A stretch of DNA of 64,000 bases from Pseudomonas sp. PA27(2017) (GTDB lineage Bacteria; Pseudomonadota; Gammaproteobacteria; Pseudomonadales; Pseudomonadaceae): assembly GCF_001945445.1 (NCBI RefSeq), contig NZ_MSXW01000026.1, positions 19,927-83,926 on the forward strand, written 5' to 3'. A program made the translations under genes and the position numbers. Numbering within the stretch: the first letter of the stretch is position 1; the number at the start of each line of letters is the position of its first letter. Of this stretch, positions 1 through 13,842 are shown one piece after another. The notes beneath the pieces were generated by a model, which made no database searches, was not told the origin of the DNA, and saw only the letters and a program-made list of their open reading frames with translations.

Positions 1-556
1 CGCCGTTCGAGGGGTCTTCCACCCAGTGCAGCCCATGACGAGATGCATAGGCCTCGAGCGTCTTGCGGGGCACATCCAACAGCGGCCTCACGGCATGCCC
101 CCGCCCCAGCGGACGACTCTGTGCCATGGCCGCCAGCCCACGCACCCCGGCTCCGCGCAGCAGCCGATAAAGCAGGGTTTCCGCCTGGTCATCCTGATGC
201 TGGGCCAGCACAAGCGCCTCGCCCGGCACCATGAGCGCGGAAAAAGCCGCATAGCGCGCCTCGCGAGCGGCGCGCTCCACGCTGGCGCCCGGCTCGACCT
301 GTACATGCCGGACATCCAGGGCGACACCCAGGCTGTCGCACACCCGCTGACAGTGCGCAGGCCACTGCTCGGCAGCCGCCTGCAACCCATGATGAACATG
401 GACAGCGCGAATGGTTGGCAGACCATGGCGCCGGGTAGCACTGGCCAGCACGTGTAACAGGACTGTGGAGTCGAGCCCACCAGAGAAGGCTACACGCCAG
501 GCAGGTGCATCTCGCCACGCCTCGAGGCGTGACAGCACGGCGGATTCGAGAGACAT
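1..556 (-). CDS. tilS: tRNA(Ile)-lysidine synthase TilS, N-terminal part (3' end outside window)
   Basis: TilS ligates lysine to C34 of tRNA-Ile(CAU), so that it reads AUA codons. The ATG at 556 opens a frame beginning MSLESAVLSRLEAW. It reaches the PP-loop ATP-binding motif SGGLDSTVLL near residues 25-34, then HHGLQ and a DDQAETLLYRLLRGAG segment typical of the N-type ATP-pyrophosphatase domain. About 185 codons are present and the frame runs off the left edge still open, so the C-terminal tRNA-binding domains cannot be seen. It lies downstream of accA in the same orientation, with a 75-base gap that holds an inverted repeat. Confidence 0.9.
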   Translation of the reverse strand, partial: MSLESAVLSRLEAWRDAPAWRVAFSGGLDSTVLLHVLASATRRHGLPTIRAVHVHHGLQAAAEQWPAHCQRVCDSLGVALDVRHVQVEPGASVERAAREARYAAFSALMVPGEALVLAQHQDDQAETLLYRLLRGAGVRGLAAMAQSRPLGRGHAVRPLLDVPRKTLEAYASRHGLHWVEDPSNG

Positions 557-574
557 GCAGAGATCAGTGAAGCG

Positions 575-622
575 ACCCCGCAAGCATGGCGGCCATCGGG
601 GCGATTGGCCTGCTTGCGGGGT
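575..622 (-). terminator. Stem-loop between accA and tilS
   Basis: A perfect 11-bp inverted repeat (ACCCCGCAAGC at 575-585, GCTTGCGGGGT at 612-622) encloses a 26-base loop and fills most of the accA-tilS gap. No T-run follows on the minus strand. An attenuating or mRNA-processing hairpin is therefore as likely as a true terminator. Confidence 0.4.
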
Positions 623-631
623 GAAACGGCA

Positions 632-1582
632 TCAGGCGATACCGTAGCTCATCAGGCGCTCGTAACGACGGGCCAGCAGCGCGTCGGTATCGAGTTTGTT
701 CAGGTCCTCGAGCTGAGCGACCAGTGTCTGACGGATCGATTCGGCAGCGGCGGCCGGATCACGGTGTGCGCCACCCAGGGGCTCGGCGATCACCTTGTCG
801 ACGATACCCAGGCCTTTCAGGCGCTCGGCGGTGATGCCCATGGCTTCGGCGGCTTCCGGCGCCTTCTCGGCGGTCTTCCACAGAATCGAGGCACAGCCTT
901 CCGGCGAGATCACCGCATAGGTCGAGTATTCGAGCATATTGAGGTTGTCGCACACACCGATGGCCAATGCGCCGCCGGAGCCGCCCTCACCGATCACGGT
1001 GGAGATGATCGGCGTTTTCAGGCGTGCCATGACGCGCAGGTTCCAGGCGATCGCCTCGCTCTGGCCACGCTCTTCGGCGTCGATGCCAGGGTAGGCGCCC
1101 GGGGTGTCGATGAAGGTCAGGATCGGCATCTTGAAGCGCTCGGCCATTTCCATCAGGCGGCAGGCCTTGCGGTAACCTTCCGGGCGCGGCATGCCGAAGT
1201 TGCGGCGCACCTTCTCGCGGACTTCGCGGCCCTTCTGATGGCCGATGACCATCGCTGGCTGACCATTCAAACGCGCGACGCCACCGACGATGGCCGCGTC
1301 GTCGGAGAAGTGGCGGTCGCCATGCAGCTCGTCGAACTCGGTGAAGATGTGCTGCAGGTAATCCAGGGTATACGGACGCTGCGGATGACGCGCGAGGCGA
1401 GCGATCTGCCAGCTGGTCAGATTGCTGAAGATGCTCTCGGTGAGCGTGCTGCTCTTGTCCTGCAGGCGGGCGATTTCGTCGCCGATGTTCAGAGAGTTGT
1501 CGTTACCAACCAGACGAAGCTCTTCGATCTTGGCTTGCAGGTCGGCAATCGGCTGTTCGAAATCGAGATAATTCGGGTTCAT
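632..1582 (-). CDS. accA: Acetyl-CoA carboxylase carboxyltransferase subunit alpha
   Basis: AccA pairs with AccD to transfer the carboxyl group from carboxybiotin to acetyl-CoA, the first committed step of fatty-acid synthesis in the cytoplasm. The 316-residue protein ([12 protein letters not shown]...) has the usual family length. It shows the carboxyltransferase signatures [25 protein letters not shown], and [12 protein letters not shown] of the oxyanion-hole region. An in-frame ATG two codons upstream (1588) is possible; 1582 was chosen because Pseudomonas homologues start MNPN. Neither start has a strong Shine-Dalgarno sequence. It sits between dnaE and tilS on the minus strand, as is usual in Pseudomonas. 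Confidence 0.97.
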   Translation of the reverse strand: MNPNYLDFEQPIADLQAKIEELRLVGNDNSLNIGDEIARLQDKSSTLTESIFSNLTSWQIARLARHPQRPYTLDYLQHIFTEFDELHGDRHFSDDAAIVGGVARLNGQPAMVIGHQKGREVREKVRRNFGMPRPEGYRKACRLMEMAERFKMPILTFIDTPGAYPGIDAEERGQSEAIAWNLRVMARLKTPIISTVIGEGGSGGALAIGVCDNLNMLEYSTYAVISPEGCASILWKTAEKAPEAAEAMGITAERLKGLGIVDKVIAEPLGGAHRDPAAAAESIRQTLVAQLEDLNKLDTDALLARRYERLMSYGIA

Positions 1583-1823
1583 AGGCATCCGTCATGCGTC
1601 GACGGCCAAAAAGGCCGGGGAGCGTGTATCCAATTGGCGCCTACCTTATAGGAACAGGCGCCTTCAGGTCGACACCTGCTGTGCACTTCCGGCGAAAATG
1701 CCGGCAAATGCGCCAGGCATTCGCTCGGCAGCCAGATCACGCGGATCTGGTCGCAGCGGAGGCAAGCATGCGGTGTCAGGGCCGAAAGACAGGGCCTGAG
1801 CCCGGACTTTCAGCGCCGCTATT
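1583..1823 (-). promoter_or_regulatory. accA upstream region with a possible -10 box
   Basis: This non-coding gap follows dnaE. On the minus strand it has TATAAG with a GC-rich downstream stretch about 60 bases before accA, but no convincing -35 box. A small GGCC-AAAAA-GGCC hairpin lies close to the accA start. An internal promoter for accA-tilS is inferred and not proven. Confidence 0.3.
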
Positions 1824-5363
<3,540 letters not shown>

Positions 5364-5439
5364 GAAGAAGCCCTGCAGGAAAAGCGACAAAACGCGGATT
5401 GTACCGTAACTGGAAGGATGGACAGCGGCCTGAGTACGC

Positions 5440-6048
5440 TCAGTTGTCGCTCGTGGCTTCCAGCAGGCGGCGGACCGGCGCGAAGGAGCGCCGGTGGATG
5501 GGAGTCGGCCCCAGACGGGTCAGGGCCTCAAGGTGAACGGGCGTCGGATAGCCCTTGTGCAGCGCAATGCCGTACCCCGGGTAGAGGGCGTCCAATTCGC
5601 GCATTTCGCGATCGCGGCTGACCTTGGCGAGGATCGAAGCCGCAGCGATGGCTGGCACCTGAGCATCGCCGCCGACCACCGGCGCGCTGGGCACCGAGAG
5701 TTTAGGGCAACGATTGCCGTCGATCAGCGCCAGTTTCGGCTGCACGCTCAGACCTTCGACCGCGCGCTGCATGGCCAGCATGGTGGCGTGCAGAATATTG
5801 AGCCGATCGATCTCTTCCACCTCCGCGCGTGCGATGCACCAGGCCAACGCCTTTTCGCGGATTTCATCGAACAGTTTCTCGCGCCGCGCCTCGGTCAGTT
5901 TCTTGGAGTCGTTGAGCCCGAGGATCGGCCGCGCCGGGTCGAGAATCACCGCAGCGGTCACCACCGCACCACAGAGCGGGCCGCGGCCCACTTCGTCGAC
6001 GCCGGCAACCAGCTCCTCGACGGTAGCGAAATCCAGCCCCAGCTGCAT
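5440..6048 (-). CDS. rnhB: Ribonuclease HII
   Basis: RNase HII removes ribonucleotides and RNA from RNA-DNA hybrids. The 202-residue product has the diagnostic DEVGRG motif at residues 18-23 (metal-binding D18/E19), a later LIDGN motif, and [10 protein letters not shown] typical of family II. Its ATG at 6048 overlaps the lpxB stop (TGATG), indicating translational coupling. dnaE follows after 76 bases. Confidence 0.97.
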   Translation of the reverse strand: MQLGLDFATVEELVAGVDEVGRGPLCGAVVTAAVILDPARPILGLNDSKKLTEARREKLFDEIREKALAWCIARAEVEEIDRLNILHATMLAMQRAVEGLSVQPKLALIDGNRCPKLSVPSAPVVGGDAQVPAIAAASILAKVSRDREMRELDALYPGYGIALHKGYPTPVHLEALTRLGPTPIHRRSFAPVRRLLEATSDN

Positions 6049-7181
6049 CAGCCACGCCCCAGCAGATCGAGCACCGCCGCCGCAGCACGCTCGGACGCGT
6101 CACGGCGCAGGGTACGGTGGATGGCATCGAACCCTTCGGTCTGCACCTCGCCGTCCACCAGCAGCGGCGCCACCGTCTGCGCCAGGGCATCGGCAGTAGC
6201 CGCGTCCTGGATCAGCTCGGGGACCAGCAGCCGCTGGGCGAGTAGATTGGGCAGCGAGATGTACGGGCTCTTCACCAGACGCTTGAGAATACTGAAGGTC
6301 AGCGGCGCCACCCGATACGCCACCACCATCGGTCGCTTGTAAAGCAGTGCCTCGAGGGTCGCGGTGCCGGAAGCGATCAGCACCGCATCGCAGGCGGCCA
6401 GCGCCTCGTGAGAGCGGCCATCGAGCAATTGCAGCGGTAGATCGCGATCGCCAAGCATCTGTTCGAGCTGCTGGCGACGTTCCGGGCTGGCACAGGGCAG
6501 TACGAAACGCACGCCGGGACGCAGCGCCCGCAATCGCTCGGCAGCATCGAGAAACAGGCTGCCCAGGCGCGACACTTCGCCCCCCCGGCTGCCTGGCAGC
6601 AACGCCACCACCGGCGCATCGACCGGCAGGCCCAGCTGTTCCCGGGCTGCAGTGCGATCAGCCTGCAGGGGAATCGCATCGGCCAGGGGATGGCCTACGA
6701 AGCAGACCGGCACCTGATGCGCCTCGTAGAACTGCGCCTCGAAGGGAAACAGGGTGAGCATCAGGTCGCAGGCATCGCGGATCTTCAGTACACGCTTCTG
6801 CCGCCACGCCCATACCGACGGGCTGACGTAGTGCACGGTGCGAATGCCGGCCTGACGCAACTTGAGCTCGACGCCCAGGGTGAAATCCGGCGCATCGATG
6901 CCAATGAACACATCGGGCTTGCGCTCGATCAGGCTGGCAATCAGGCGGCGGCGGCGCGACAGCAGCTCGGGCAGCCGACCCAATACTTCGACCAGGCCCA
7001 TGACCGCCAGGCGCTCCATGGGGAAATCGCTGACCAGCCCCTCGGCCTGCATGCGCGGGCCGCCCACGCCGATGAACTCGACGCTTGGGTGTTTGATCTT
7101 GAGCGCCTGCATCAGGCCTGCACCGAGAATGTCGCCGGATGCCTCGCCGGCAACCAGCGCGACACGCAATACCTCAGCCAT
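6048..7181 (-). CDS. lpxB: Lipid-A-disaccharide synthase
   Basis: LpxB condenses UDP-2,3-diacylglucosamine with lipid X to form the lipid A disaccharide at the inner membrane. The 377-residue protein opens with [20 protein letters not shown], the family N-terminal signature. It also contains [13 protein letters not shown] and [14 protein letters not shown], typical of this GT-B glycosyltransferase. It starts three bases after the lpxA stop and its own stop overlaps the rnhB start, so lpxA-lpxB-rnhB behave as one coupled unit. Confidence 0.97.
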   Translation of the reverse strand: MAEVLRVALVAGEASGDILGAGLMQALKIKHPSVEFIGVGGPRMQAEGLVSDFPMERLAVMGLVEVLGRLPELLSRRRRLIASLIERKPDVFIGIDAPDFTLGVELKLRQAGIRTVHYVSPSVWAWRQKRVLKIRDACDLMLTLFPFEAQFYEAHQVPVCFVGHPLADAIPLQADRTAAREQLGLPVDAPVVALLPGSRGGEVSRLGSLFLDAAERLRALRPGVRFVLPCASPERRQQLEQMLGDRDLPLQLLDGRSHEALAACDAVLIASGTATLEALLYKRPMVVAYRVAPLTFSILKRLVKSPYISLPNLLAQRLLVPELIQDAATADALAQTVAPLLVDGEVQTEGFDAIHRTLRRDASERAAAAVLDLLGRG

Positions 7182-7184
7182 GGT

Positions 7185-7961
7185 TCAGCGAGTAATGCCG
7201 CGGCTGGACGTCAGGATCGAATCGCGGAAAACCGCCACTTCGGAGAACTGGGCAGCCACTTCTTCCAGCTCGACCAGCGCTTCTTCGATGGTGAAGCCCT
7301 GGCGGTAGACGATCTTGTAGGCACGGCGCAGCGCCTGCATCGACTCGGCACTGAAGCCACGACGGCGTAGGCCCTCGAAGTTCATGCTGCGCGCTTCGGC
7401 CGGGTTGCCGGATACCGTCACGTAAGCGGGGACGTCCTTGCCGATCGCCGCGCCCATGCCGGCAAAGGCATGCGCGCCGATGTGGCAGAACTGGTGCACC
7501 AGGGTGTAGCCGGACAGAATCGCCCAGTCGCCGATGTGCACGTGCCCTGCCAGGGCCACGTTATTGACCAGAATGCAGTGATTGCCGACCACGCTGTCGT
7601 GGCCGATATGGGCATAGGCCATGATCAGGTTGTGGTCACCGATGGTGGTTTCGTCACGATCCTGAATGGTGCCGCGGTGCATGGTCACGCCTTCACGGAT
7701 GATGTTGTGATCACCAATGACCAGGCGCGTAGGCTCGCCCTTGTACTTGCGATCCGGGGTGTCTTCACCCAGGGAGGCGAACTGGTAGATCTTGTTGTGC
7801 TTCCCGATCCGGGTAGGGCCCTTGATGATCACATTGGGACCCAGCACGCAGCCCTCGCCAATTTCTACGTCGGGCCCAATGATCGACCAAGGGCCGACGA
7901 CGACGTCGTCTGCCAGCTTGGCGCTGGGATCGATGATGGCGCGAGGGTCAATCAAACTCAT
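7185..7961 (-). CDS. lpxA: UDP-N-acetylglucosamine O-acyltransferase
   Basis: LpxA catalyses the first step of lipid A synthesis, transferring an R-3-hydroxyacyl chain from ACP to UDP-GlcNAc. The 258-residue protein begins [16 protein letters not shown]. It has left-handed beta-helix hexapeptide repeats and the conserved [16 protein letters not shown] region that holds the catalytic histidine. The frame stays open further upstream, but ATG 7961 matches the family start and overlaps the fabZ stop as ATGA. Chain-length selectivity cannot be read safely from sequence alone. Confidence 0.97.
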   Translation of the reverse strand: MSLIDPRAIIDPSAKLADDVVVGPWSIIGPDVEIGEGCVLGPNVIIKGPTRIGKHNKIYQFASLGEDTPDRKYKGEPTRLVIGDHNIIREGVTMHRGTIQDRDETTIGDHNLIMAYAHIGHDSVVGNHCILVNNVALAGHVHIGDWAILSGYTLVHQFCHIGAHAFAGMGAAIGKDVPAYVTVSGNPAEARSMNFEGLRRRGFSAESMQALRRAYKIVYRQGFTIEEALVELEEVAAQFSEVAVFRDSILTSSRGITR

Positions 7962-8398
7962 AACTTGCGTTCCGCACAGATGATTTCGGCCGAGCACACT
8001 TCTTTACCATCGACCGTGGCCTTGCATTCGAACTTCCAGATGCTGCGCTTGCTGCTGAGGAACTTGGCCTCGAGGATCAGCTGGTCGCCAGGCACGACCG
8101 GCTGACGGAAGCGTAGCTTATCGGAGCCGACGAAGTAGTAGAGCGTGCCATCGGCAGGCTTCACGTCCATCATCTTGAAGCCGAGGATACCGGCCGCCTG
8201 AGCCATCGCCTCGATGATGAGAACGCCCGGCATGATCGGGTGCTCGGGAAAATGGCCGTTGAAGAATGGCTCGTTGACGCTGACATTCTTATAGGCACGA
8301 ACGCATTTGCCTTCAAGATCCAGATCCGTGACCCGATCCACCAGCAGGAACGGATAACGGTGCGGCAAGTACTCGCGAATTTCGTTGATTTCCATCAT
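7958..8398 (-). CDS. fabZ: 3-hydroxyacyl-ACP dehydratase FabZ
   Basis: FabZ dehydrates 3-hydroxyacyl-ACP in fatty-acid elongation and competes with LpxA for the same substrate pool. The 146-residue hot-dog protein shows [11 protein letters not shown] and the active-site segment [22 protein letters not shown] with H49 and E63. Coupling to lpxA through an ATGA overlap fits balanced production of lipid A and phospholipid. It follows lpxD by 44 bases. Confidence 0.97.
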   Translation of the reverse strand: MMEINEIREYLPHRYPFLLVDRVTDLDLEGKCVRAYKNVSVNEPFFNGHFPEHPIMPGVLIIEAMAQAAGILGFKMMDVKPADGTLYYFVGSDKLRFRQPVVPGDQLILEAKFLSSKRSIWKFECKATVDGKEVCSAEIICAERKL

Positions 8399-8442
8399 TT
8401 CCAGAGAAGCCCGTAATAAAAAGAAGAGAGCCAGCCATTGGC

Positions 8443-9504
8443 TCAGGCATCAGATGAGGCATTCCCGCTCGAGGTCACGGCAGCGAGCTGTTTTTCCAAC
8501 TGCTTCACACGCCGCGCCATGTCGTCCAGCTGGCGGATACGCGCCACGCTTTTCTTCCACTCGGCTGCAGGTTGCATGGCGGTACCCGATGAATAGGCAC
8601 CGGGCTCGGTGATCGAACGCGTGACCATGGTCATGCCGGTCACGAATACGCCATCACACACATCGATATGACCGACCATGCCGACGCCGCCGGCGATCAT
8701 ACAGTTCTTGCCGATCGACGTGCTGCCGGAAATCCCGACGCAGGCAGCCATCGCCGTGTTGTCGCCGACCTGTACGTTGTGCGCGATCATGATCTGGTTA
8801 TCCAGCTTCACGCCATTGCCGATACGCGTATCGGACAGCGCACCGCGATCGAGGGTGGTGTTGGCGCCGATTTCGACGTCATCACCGATGCTCACGCCGC
8901 CGATCTGGGCGATCTTCTGCCAGACGCCCTTCTCGTTGGCGAAGCCGAAGCCCTCACCACCGATCACCGCACCGGACTGGATGACCACACGTTTGCCGAT
9001 ACGCACGTCGTGATACAGGGTGACCCGCGGCGCCAACCAGCCGCCCTCACCGATTTCGGATCGCGCACCGACCACGCAATGGGCACCGACGGTGACACCG
9101 GCAGCGATCTTCGCGCCCGCCTCGATCACCGCGTACGGACCAATCGCGGCGCTCGGGTCGACCTGCGCATCGCCGGCGACCACGGCCGTCGGGTGAACAC
9201 CCGGCGCAGCCTTAGGCTTGCGATCGAACAGGTGGGACAGCGACGCGTAGGCCAGGTAAGGGTTGGCGACAATCAGCGCATTGCCAGTGAAGCCTTCCGC
9301 ATCCGCCGCCGTCAGCAGCACCGCCGCCGCCTGGCAACTGCCCAGGTGCTTGCGATACTGCGCATTGGACAGGAACGTCAGCTGAGACGGGCCGGCATCC
9401 TGCAAGGTTGCCAGCCCGTCGACCATCTGATCAGCCGCGCCGCGCAAGGTGGCGCCCAGCTGCTCGGCCAACTGGCCGAGCGTGAATACTGGTGTGGACA
9501 TCAT
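8443..9504 (-). CDS. lpxD: UDP-3-O-(3-hydroxyacyl)glucosamine N-acyltransferase
   Basis: LpxD adds the N-linked hydroxyacyl chain in the third step of lipid A synthesis. The 353-residue protein has an N-terminal uridine-binding domain, central hexapeptide repeats (for example [20 protein letters not shown]), the catalytic-region histidine in [12 protein letters not shown], and a C-terminal helical tail. Consecutive TTG, ATG and ATG codons lie at the start. ATG 9504 overlaps the skp stop and was chosen; 9501 is also possible. Confidence 0.96.
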   Translation of the reverse strand: MMSTPVFTLGQLAEQLGATLRGAADQMVDGLATLQDAGPSQLTFLSNAQYRKHLGSCQAAAVLLTAADAEGFTGNALIVANPYLAYASLSHLFDRKPKAAPGVHPTAVVAGDAQVDPSAAIGPYAVIEAGAKIAAGVTVGAHCVVGARSEIGEGGWLAPRVTLYHDVRIGKRVVIQSGAVIGGEGFGFANEKGVWQKIAQIGGVSIGDDVEIGANTTLDRGALSDTRIGNGVKLDNQIMIAHNVQVGDNTAMAACVGISGSTSIGKNCMIAGGVGMVGHIDVCDGVFVTGMTMVTRSITEPGAYSSGTAMQPAAEWKKSVARIRQLDDMARRVKQLEKQLAAVTSSGNASSDA

Positions 9505-10007
9505 CAACGCATCTGGTTCATGCGCTCGATAACTTGGCGGGTGATGTCGAACTGCGGTTTGACATCGATGACCGCGCCGCGCTCGAGCACCAGGTCGAAG
9601 TTGCCATTCTTGATGACTTCTTCAACGGCCTTGTCCAGGTTGGGTTTGAGCTTCTTGAGCATGTCGCGATCGGCAACGGCCTTGGCTTCGTTCAACTCCT
9701 TGGACTGGAACTGGAAGTCACGGGCTTTTTGCTTGAAGTCCAGCTCGAGACGCTCGCGCTCGGCGGTCTGCATCTTCTCGCCATCTTTGACGATGCGATC
9801 CTGAATGCGCTTTGCGTCGCTTTCCAGCGTCTTGAGCTTGTTCAGTTGCGGGCCGAATTTCTTCTCGGCGTCGACGGCGTAGCGCTTGGCCGCGTCGGAC
9901 TCGAGCAGGGCCATCTGGTAGTTGAGCACGGCGACCTTCATTTCCGCGAAGGCCGGAGTGGCCAGCATGGTGACGCTTAACAGAACCAATTGAGTCAACT
10001 TACGCAC
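9504..10007 (-). CDS. skp: Periplasmic chaperone Skp/OmpH
   Basis: Skp holds unfolded outer-membrane proteins in the periplasm and hands them to the BAM complex. The 167-residue precursor has a signal peptide ([21 protein letters not shown], cleavage about residue 21) followed by a long charged helical region, as expected for the tentacle-like trimer. The start codon is GTG at 10007, preceded by AGGAG with a seven-base spacer. It lies between bamA and lpxD, the standard position. Confidence 0.95.
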   Translation of the reverse strand: MRKLTQLVLLSVTMLATPAFAEMKVAVLNYQMALLESDAAKRYAVDAEKKFGPQLNKLKTLESDAKRIQDRIVKDGEKMQTAERERLELDFKQKARDFQFQSKELNEAKAVADRDMLKKLKPNLDKAVEEVIKNGNFDLVLERGAVIDVKPQFDITRQVIERMNQMR

Positions 10008-10055
10008 GGTGCAACTCCTGCAGAAAAACTGTCTTGGTGATTCGTGAGCAGACGC

Positions 10056-12416
10056 TTAGAACGTCTGGCCGAGGGAGAACTGGAATACCTGGGTATCGGC
10101 ATCGTCCGGCTTCTTGACCGGCATCGCCAGGCTGAAACTCAGCGGGCCGAGTGCCGTGATCCAGGTAACGCCAACACCCACCGAGCTGGCCAGGTTGCCG
10201 AAATCGATGTCGCAGCTGTCGCCACGGCGCTTCTGGCCGGCGCTGCAATCGGTGTCGAAGACGTTACCCACGTCCCAGAACAGCGCGGTACGCAGCGAAC
10301 GCTGATCCTTGACGAACGGCAGCGGGAACAGCAATTCGGCGCCGCCCTGGATCAACACGTTACCACCGAACGGCAGCGGATCCTGATCCGGGTCAGCCAG
10401 CGTACCCGGATTGGTACCGGTACTTGGCGTACTGCGTGGGCCCAGGCTGCTGTCCTCGAAGCCACGTACCGAGTTGAAGCCACCAGCGTAGTAGTTCTCG
10501 TAGAACGGCAGCTTGTCGGTCGAACCGAAGGCGCCACCGTAACCCAGCTGCGTGTGGAAGCGCATGGTGTAGGTGTCGGTCAACGGCTTGAAGACCTGGC
10601 CGCGATAATCGAGCTTGTAGAACGACAGGTCGCTACCCGGCACGGTGGTCTCGAAGACCAGGCTCTGGGAATGACCGCGGTTGGCCAGTACGCCACGGTT
10701 CAGGGTGGACTCGGACCAACCGACGGAGGCCTTGAAGTTGAGATACTTCTCGCCTTCCTGACGGGTGAAGTCGAAGATTTCGTCGACGGTGTAGCGGCCG
10801 GTGTTGATTTCGTCCTGCTGCACGGTCAGGCCGTAGGTCAGGCGCGCGGTCTCGCTGATCGGGTAACCGATGTTGATGCCGGCGCCGAGGCTGTCGACCG
10901 AGTAGCTGGATACGTCGACATCGAGTTCGTCGTAGTCGGTGGTGCGATAGAAGGCGTTGTAGCCAAGGCTCACGCCGTCTTCGGTCCAGTACGGGTCGGT
11001 GAACGAAAAGTTGTAGCGGCTCTGGTATTCGCTACGGGTCAGGCCGAGGCTGACGCGGTTACCGCTACCCAGGAAGTTGTTCTGGGTGATCGAACCGCCG
11101 AGGATCAGACCGGCGTTCTGGGCGAAACCCACGCTCGCGGTGATCGAGCCGGACGCCTGCTCCTCGACGCTGTAGTTGACGTCGACCTGGTCGTCGGTGC
11201 CCGGCACTTGCGGGGTTTCGACGTTGACTTCCTTGAAGAAGCCCAGACGCTCCAGACGCGTCTTCGACTGGTCGATCAGGTAGGTCGATGCCCAGCCGCC
11301 TTCCATCTGACGCATCTCGCGGCGCAGCACTTCGTCTTCGGTCTTGGTGTTGCCGCGGAAGTTGATGCGGTTGACGTAGGCACGCTTGCCCGGATCGACG
11401 ACGAAGGTGATCGATACCGAGTTGTCGTCGTTGTGCGGCTCGGGCACGCCGTTGACGTTGGCAAAGGTGTAACCCTCGTTACCCAGGCGGCGGGTGATCA
11501 GTTCGCTGGTGCTGGTCATCACCTTGCGGGAGAAGACCTGGCCCTCTTTGACCAGCAGCAACGCGCGCACTTCTTCTTCCGGCACCTTGAGGTCGCCGGA
11601 CAGCTTCACGTCACGAACGGTGTACTTCTCGCCTTCATCGATATTGACGGTGATGTAGACGTGTTTCTTGTCCGGCGTGATGGATACCTGGGTGGAGGTG
11701 ATATCCATGTTGATGTAGCCGCGGTCCAGGTAATAGGAACGCAAACGCTCCAGGTCACCGGAGAGTTTTTCGCGGGCGTACTTGTCGTCGTTGCGGAAGA
11801 ACGACAGCCAGTTGGTGGTCTTCAGCTCGAACAGGTCCTGCAGGTCTTCATCGGAAAAAACCTTGTTGCCGACCACGTTGATGTGCTGAATGGCCGCGAC
11901 ACTGCCTTCATTGATATTGATCTTCAGTGCCACGCGGTTGCGCGGCTGAGGAATCACTTCGGCATCGATCTCGGCGGAGTAACGGCCCTGGGCCACATAT
12001 TGGCGCTGCAGCTCGTTACGCACGCCTTCGAGGGTCGCACGCTGGAAGATTTCGCCTTCGGCCAGGCCGGACTGGTTCAGCCCCTTGAGCAGATCATCGC
12101 TGCTGATGGCCTTGTTGCCTTCGATCTCGATGCTGGAGATCGACGGGCGCTCGACCACGGTGATGACCAGCACGTTACCGTCGCGGCCCAGTTGAATGTC
12201 CTGGAAGAAGCCGGTCTTGAACAGTTCGCGCGTCGCTTCGGTGAGCGTGCGATCATCGGCCGACTCGCCGACGTTCAGGGGCAGTGCGCCAAACAGGCTG
12301 CCCGCGGACACGCGCTGCAGGCCGTTAACGCGAATATCGGAGATGGTGAAGGACTCGGCGTGAACTTCGGCGATCATCAATGCGGAAAGAACCGCAGGTA
12401 GCAGCAGACGTTTCAT
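10056..12416 (-). CDS. bamA: Outer membrane protein assembly factor BamA
   Basis: BamA is the essential Omp85-family core of the outer-membrane beta-barrel insertase. The 786-residue precursor has a signal peptide ending near EVHA (about residue 20). Five POTRA domains follow to about residue 420 (beginning FTISDIRVNGLQRVSAG), then a C-terminal beta-barrel ending in phenylalanine (FQFSLGQTF), the terminal signature of barrel proteins. The RBS AAGGACTTC lies just before ATG 12416. It is flanked by rseP and skp. Confidence 0.98.
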   Translation of the reverse strand: MKRLLLPAVLSALMIAEVHAESFTISDIRVNGLQRVSAGSLFGALPLNVGESADDRTLTEATRELFKTGFFQDIQLGRDGNVLVITVVERPSISSIEIEGNKAISSDDLLKGLNQSGLAEGEIFQRATLEGVRNELQRQYVAQGRYSAEIDAEVIPQPRNRVALKININEGSVAAIQHINVVGNKVFSDEDLQDLFELKTTNWLSFFRNDDKYAREKLSGDLERLRSYYLDRGYINMDITSTQVSITPDKKHVYITVNIDEGEKYTVRDVKLSGDLKVPEEEVRALLLVKEGQVFSRKVMTSTSELITRRLGNEGYTFANVNGVPEPHNDDNSVSITFVVDPGKRAYVNRINFRGNTKTEDEVLRREMRQMEGGWASTYLIDQSKTRLERLGFFKEVNVETPQVPGTDDQVDVNYSVEEQASGSITASVGFAQNAGLILGGSITQNNFLGSGNRVSLGLTRSEYQSRYNFSFTDPYWTEDGVSLGYNAFYRTTDYDELDVDVSSYSVDSLGAGINIGYPISETARLTYGLTVQQDEINTGRYTVDEIFDFTRQEGEKYLNFKASVGWSESTLNRGVLANRGHSQSLVFETTVPGSDLSFYKLDYRGQVFKPLTDTYTMRFHTQLGYGGAFGSTDKLPFYENYYAGGFNSVRGFEDSSLGPRSTPSTGTNPGTLADPDQDPLPFGGNVLIQGGAELLFPLPFVKDQRSLRTALFWDVGNVFDTDCSAGQKRRGDSCDIDFGNLASSVGVGVTWITALGPLSFSLAMPVKKPDDADTQVFQFSLGQTF

Positions 12417-12489
12417 GAAGTCCTTTCTTATTCCAACTAACGATAAGAAATCAGTCGTTCGAGACGAAAGATATATAATTCAGCTGAGC

Positions 12490-13842
12490 TCACAGGCGAC
12501 CAAGGTCGTTGACCAGAGCCAACAGCATCACCCCGATCACCAGGCTGATACCAATCTGCATCCCCCAACCCTGCACCCGTTCGGACAGTGGGCGGCCTCG
12601 CACCCACTCGACCAGGTAATAAAGCAGATGTCCGCCATCCAGAACCGGGATGGGCAGCAAATTGAGAACGCCGAGGCTGATACTCAGGTAGGCGAGGAAA
12701 TTCAAAAAGTCCCCAAGGCCCGACTCGGCCGAAGCGCCCGCCACTTTAGCAATGGTTATCGGCCCGCTCAAGTTTTTTACCGAGAGCTCACCGAAGAGCA
12801 TTTTCTTCAATGAATCGAGGGTCAGAAGGCTCATCGTCCAGGTTCGCGCGCCCGCCTCACTGACCGCCTCGAGTGGCCCATAGCTGATTTCGCGAAGCAT
12901 CTGCGCCGGCCATTGTGCCGGCGCCACGCCGGCGCCGAGGTAACCGTTGGCCGCTTCGCCCTCGCCTTTCGAGGCCAGGGTCACGGGTACATCCAGGCGC
13001 TGACCATCACGCTCCAGGGCGATGCTTACCGACTTGCCCGGCAGCCCGCGTACGCGATCAACCAGATCCTGCCAATCGCTCAGGGATTGCCCGTCCAGCG
13101 CCAGCAGGCGATCACCGACTCGCAGGCCGGCGGCCTGGGCCGGCCCTTGCGGGTCGAATTCGGCGAGCACCGGCGCCAGGCTCGGACGCCATGGACGGAT
13201 GCCCAGCGAGGCGATCGGATCAGGCTCATTGGCGCCGCGCAGCCAGTTGTCCAGTTCGACGCGATGGGCCGTGTCGGCACCACCATCGGGATGCCGCGTA
13301 GTGATCAGCAGCTCACCACTTTCACCGAGACGACGCACCAGTTGCAGGTTGACCGCCGACCAGCCCGTGGTGGCCTTGCCGTTGACCGCAACGATTTCCT
13401 CACCTGCCTGCAGGCCGGCAACCTGAGCAAGGCTCCCCGCCTCCACAGCGCCGATGACCGGCCGCACTTGCTGACTGCCGAGCATGGCCACCAGCCAGAA
13501 GAACACCAGCGCCAAGGCGAAGTTGGCCGCCGGGCCCGCAGCCACGATGGCGAAGCGCTGCTTGACGGTCTTGCGATTGAACGATTGCTCGACCAACTCC
13601 GGCGGCACGTCGCCTTCGCGCTCGTCGAGCATTTTCACGTAGCCGCCCAGTGGGATGGCGGCGATCACGAACTCGGTGCCCTGGCGATCATGCCAGCGCA
13701 CCAGCGGCGTGCCGAAACCCACGGAGAAACGTAGTACCTTGACGCCGCAGCGGCGAGCTACCCAGAAATGGCCGTATTCATGGAAGGTCACCAGCACCCC
13801 AAGCGCGATCAGGGTGCCAACGATCATATAGAGTGCGCTCAT
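12490..13842 (-). CDS. rseP: Site-2 protease RseP (MucP)
   Basis: RseP is an inner-membrane zinc metalloprotease. In Pseudomonas it cleaves the anti-sigma factor MucA and so releases the envelope-stress sigma factor AlgU. The 450-residue protein has HEYGH at residues 21-25 within the first membrane helix, two central PDZ domains, and the C-terminal [17 protein letters not shown] motif that carries the third metal ligand. The frame extends upstream, but ATG 13842 matches the family and overlaps the dxr stop (ATGA). A 73-base AT-rich gap precedes bamA. Confidence 0.97.
   Translation of the reverse strand: MSALYMIVGTLIALGVLVTFHEYGHFWVARRCGVKVLRFSVGFGTPLVRWHDRQGTEFVIAAIPLGGYVKMLDEREGDVPPELVEQSFNRKTVKQRFAIVAAGPAANFALALVFFWLVAMLGSQQVRPVIGAVEAGSLAQVAGLQAGEEIVAVNGKATTGWSAVNLQLVRRLGESGELLITTRHPDGGADTAHRVELDNWLRGANEPDPIASLGIRPWRPSLAPVLAEFDPQGPAQAAGLRVGDRLLALDGQSLSDWQDLVDRVRGLPGKSVSIALERDGQRLDVPVTLASKGEGEAANGYLGAGVAPAQWPAQMLREISYGPLEAVSEAGARTWTMSLLTLDSLKKMLFGELSVKNLSGPITIAKVAGASAESGLGDFLNFLAYLSISLGVLNLLPIPVLDGGHLLYYLVEWVRGRPLSERVQGWGMQIGISLVIGVMLLALVNDLGRL

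Noticed and set aside
10044..12401. Plus-strand open frame of 785 codons opposite bamA
   Set aside because: Same cause: codon-bias shadow of a strongly supported gene, with no family signature.
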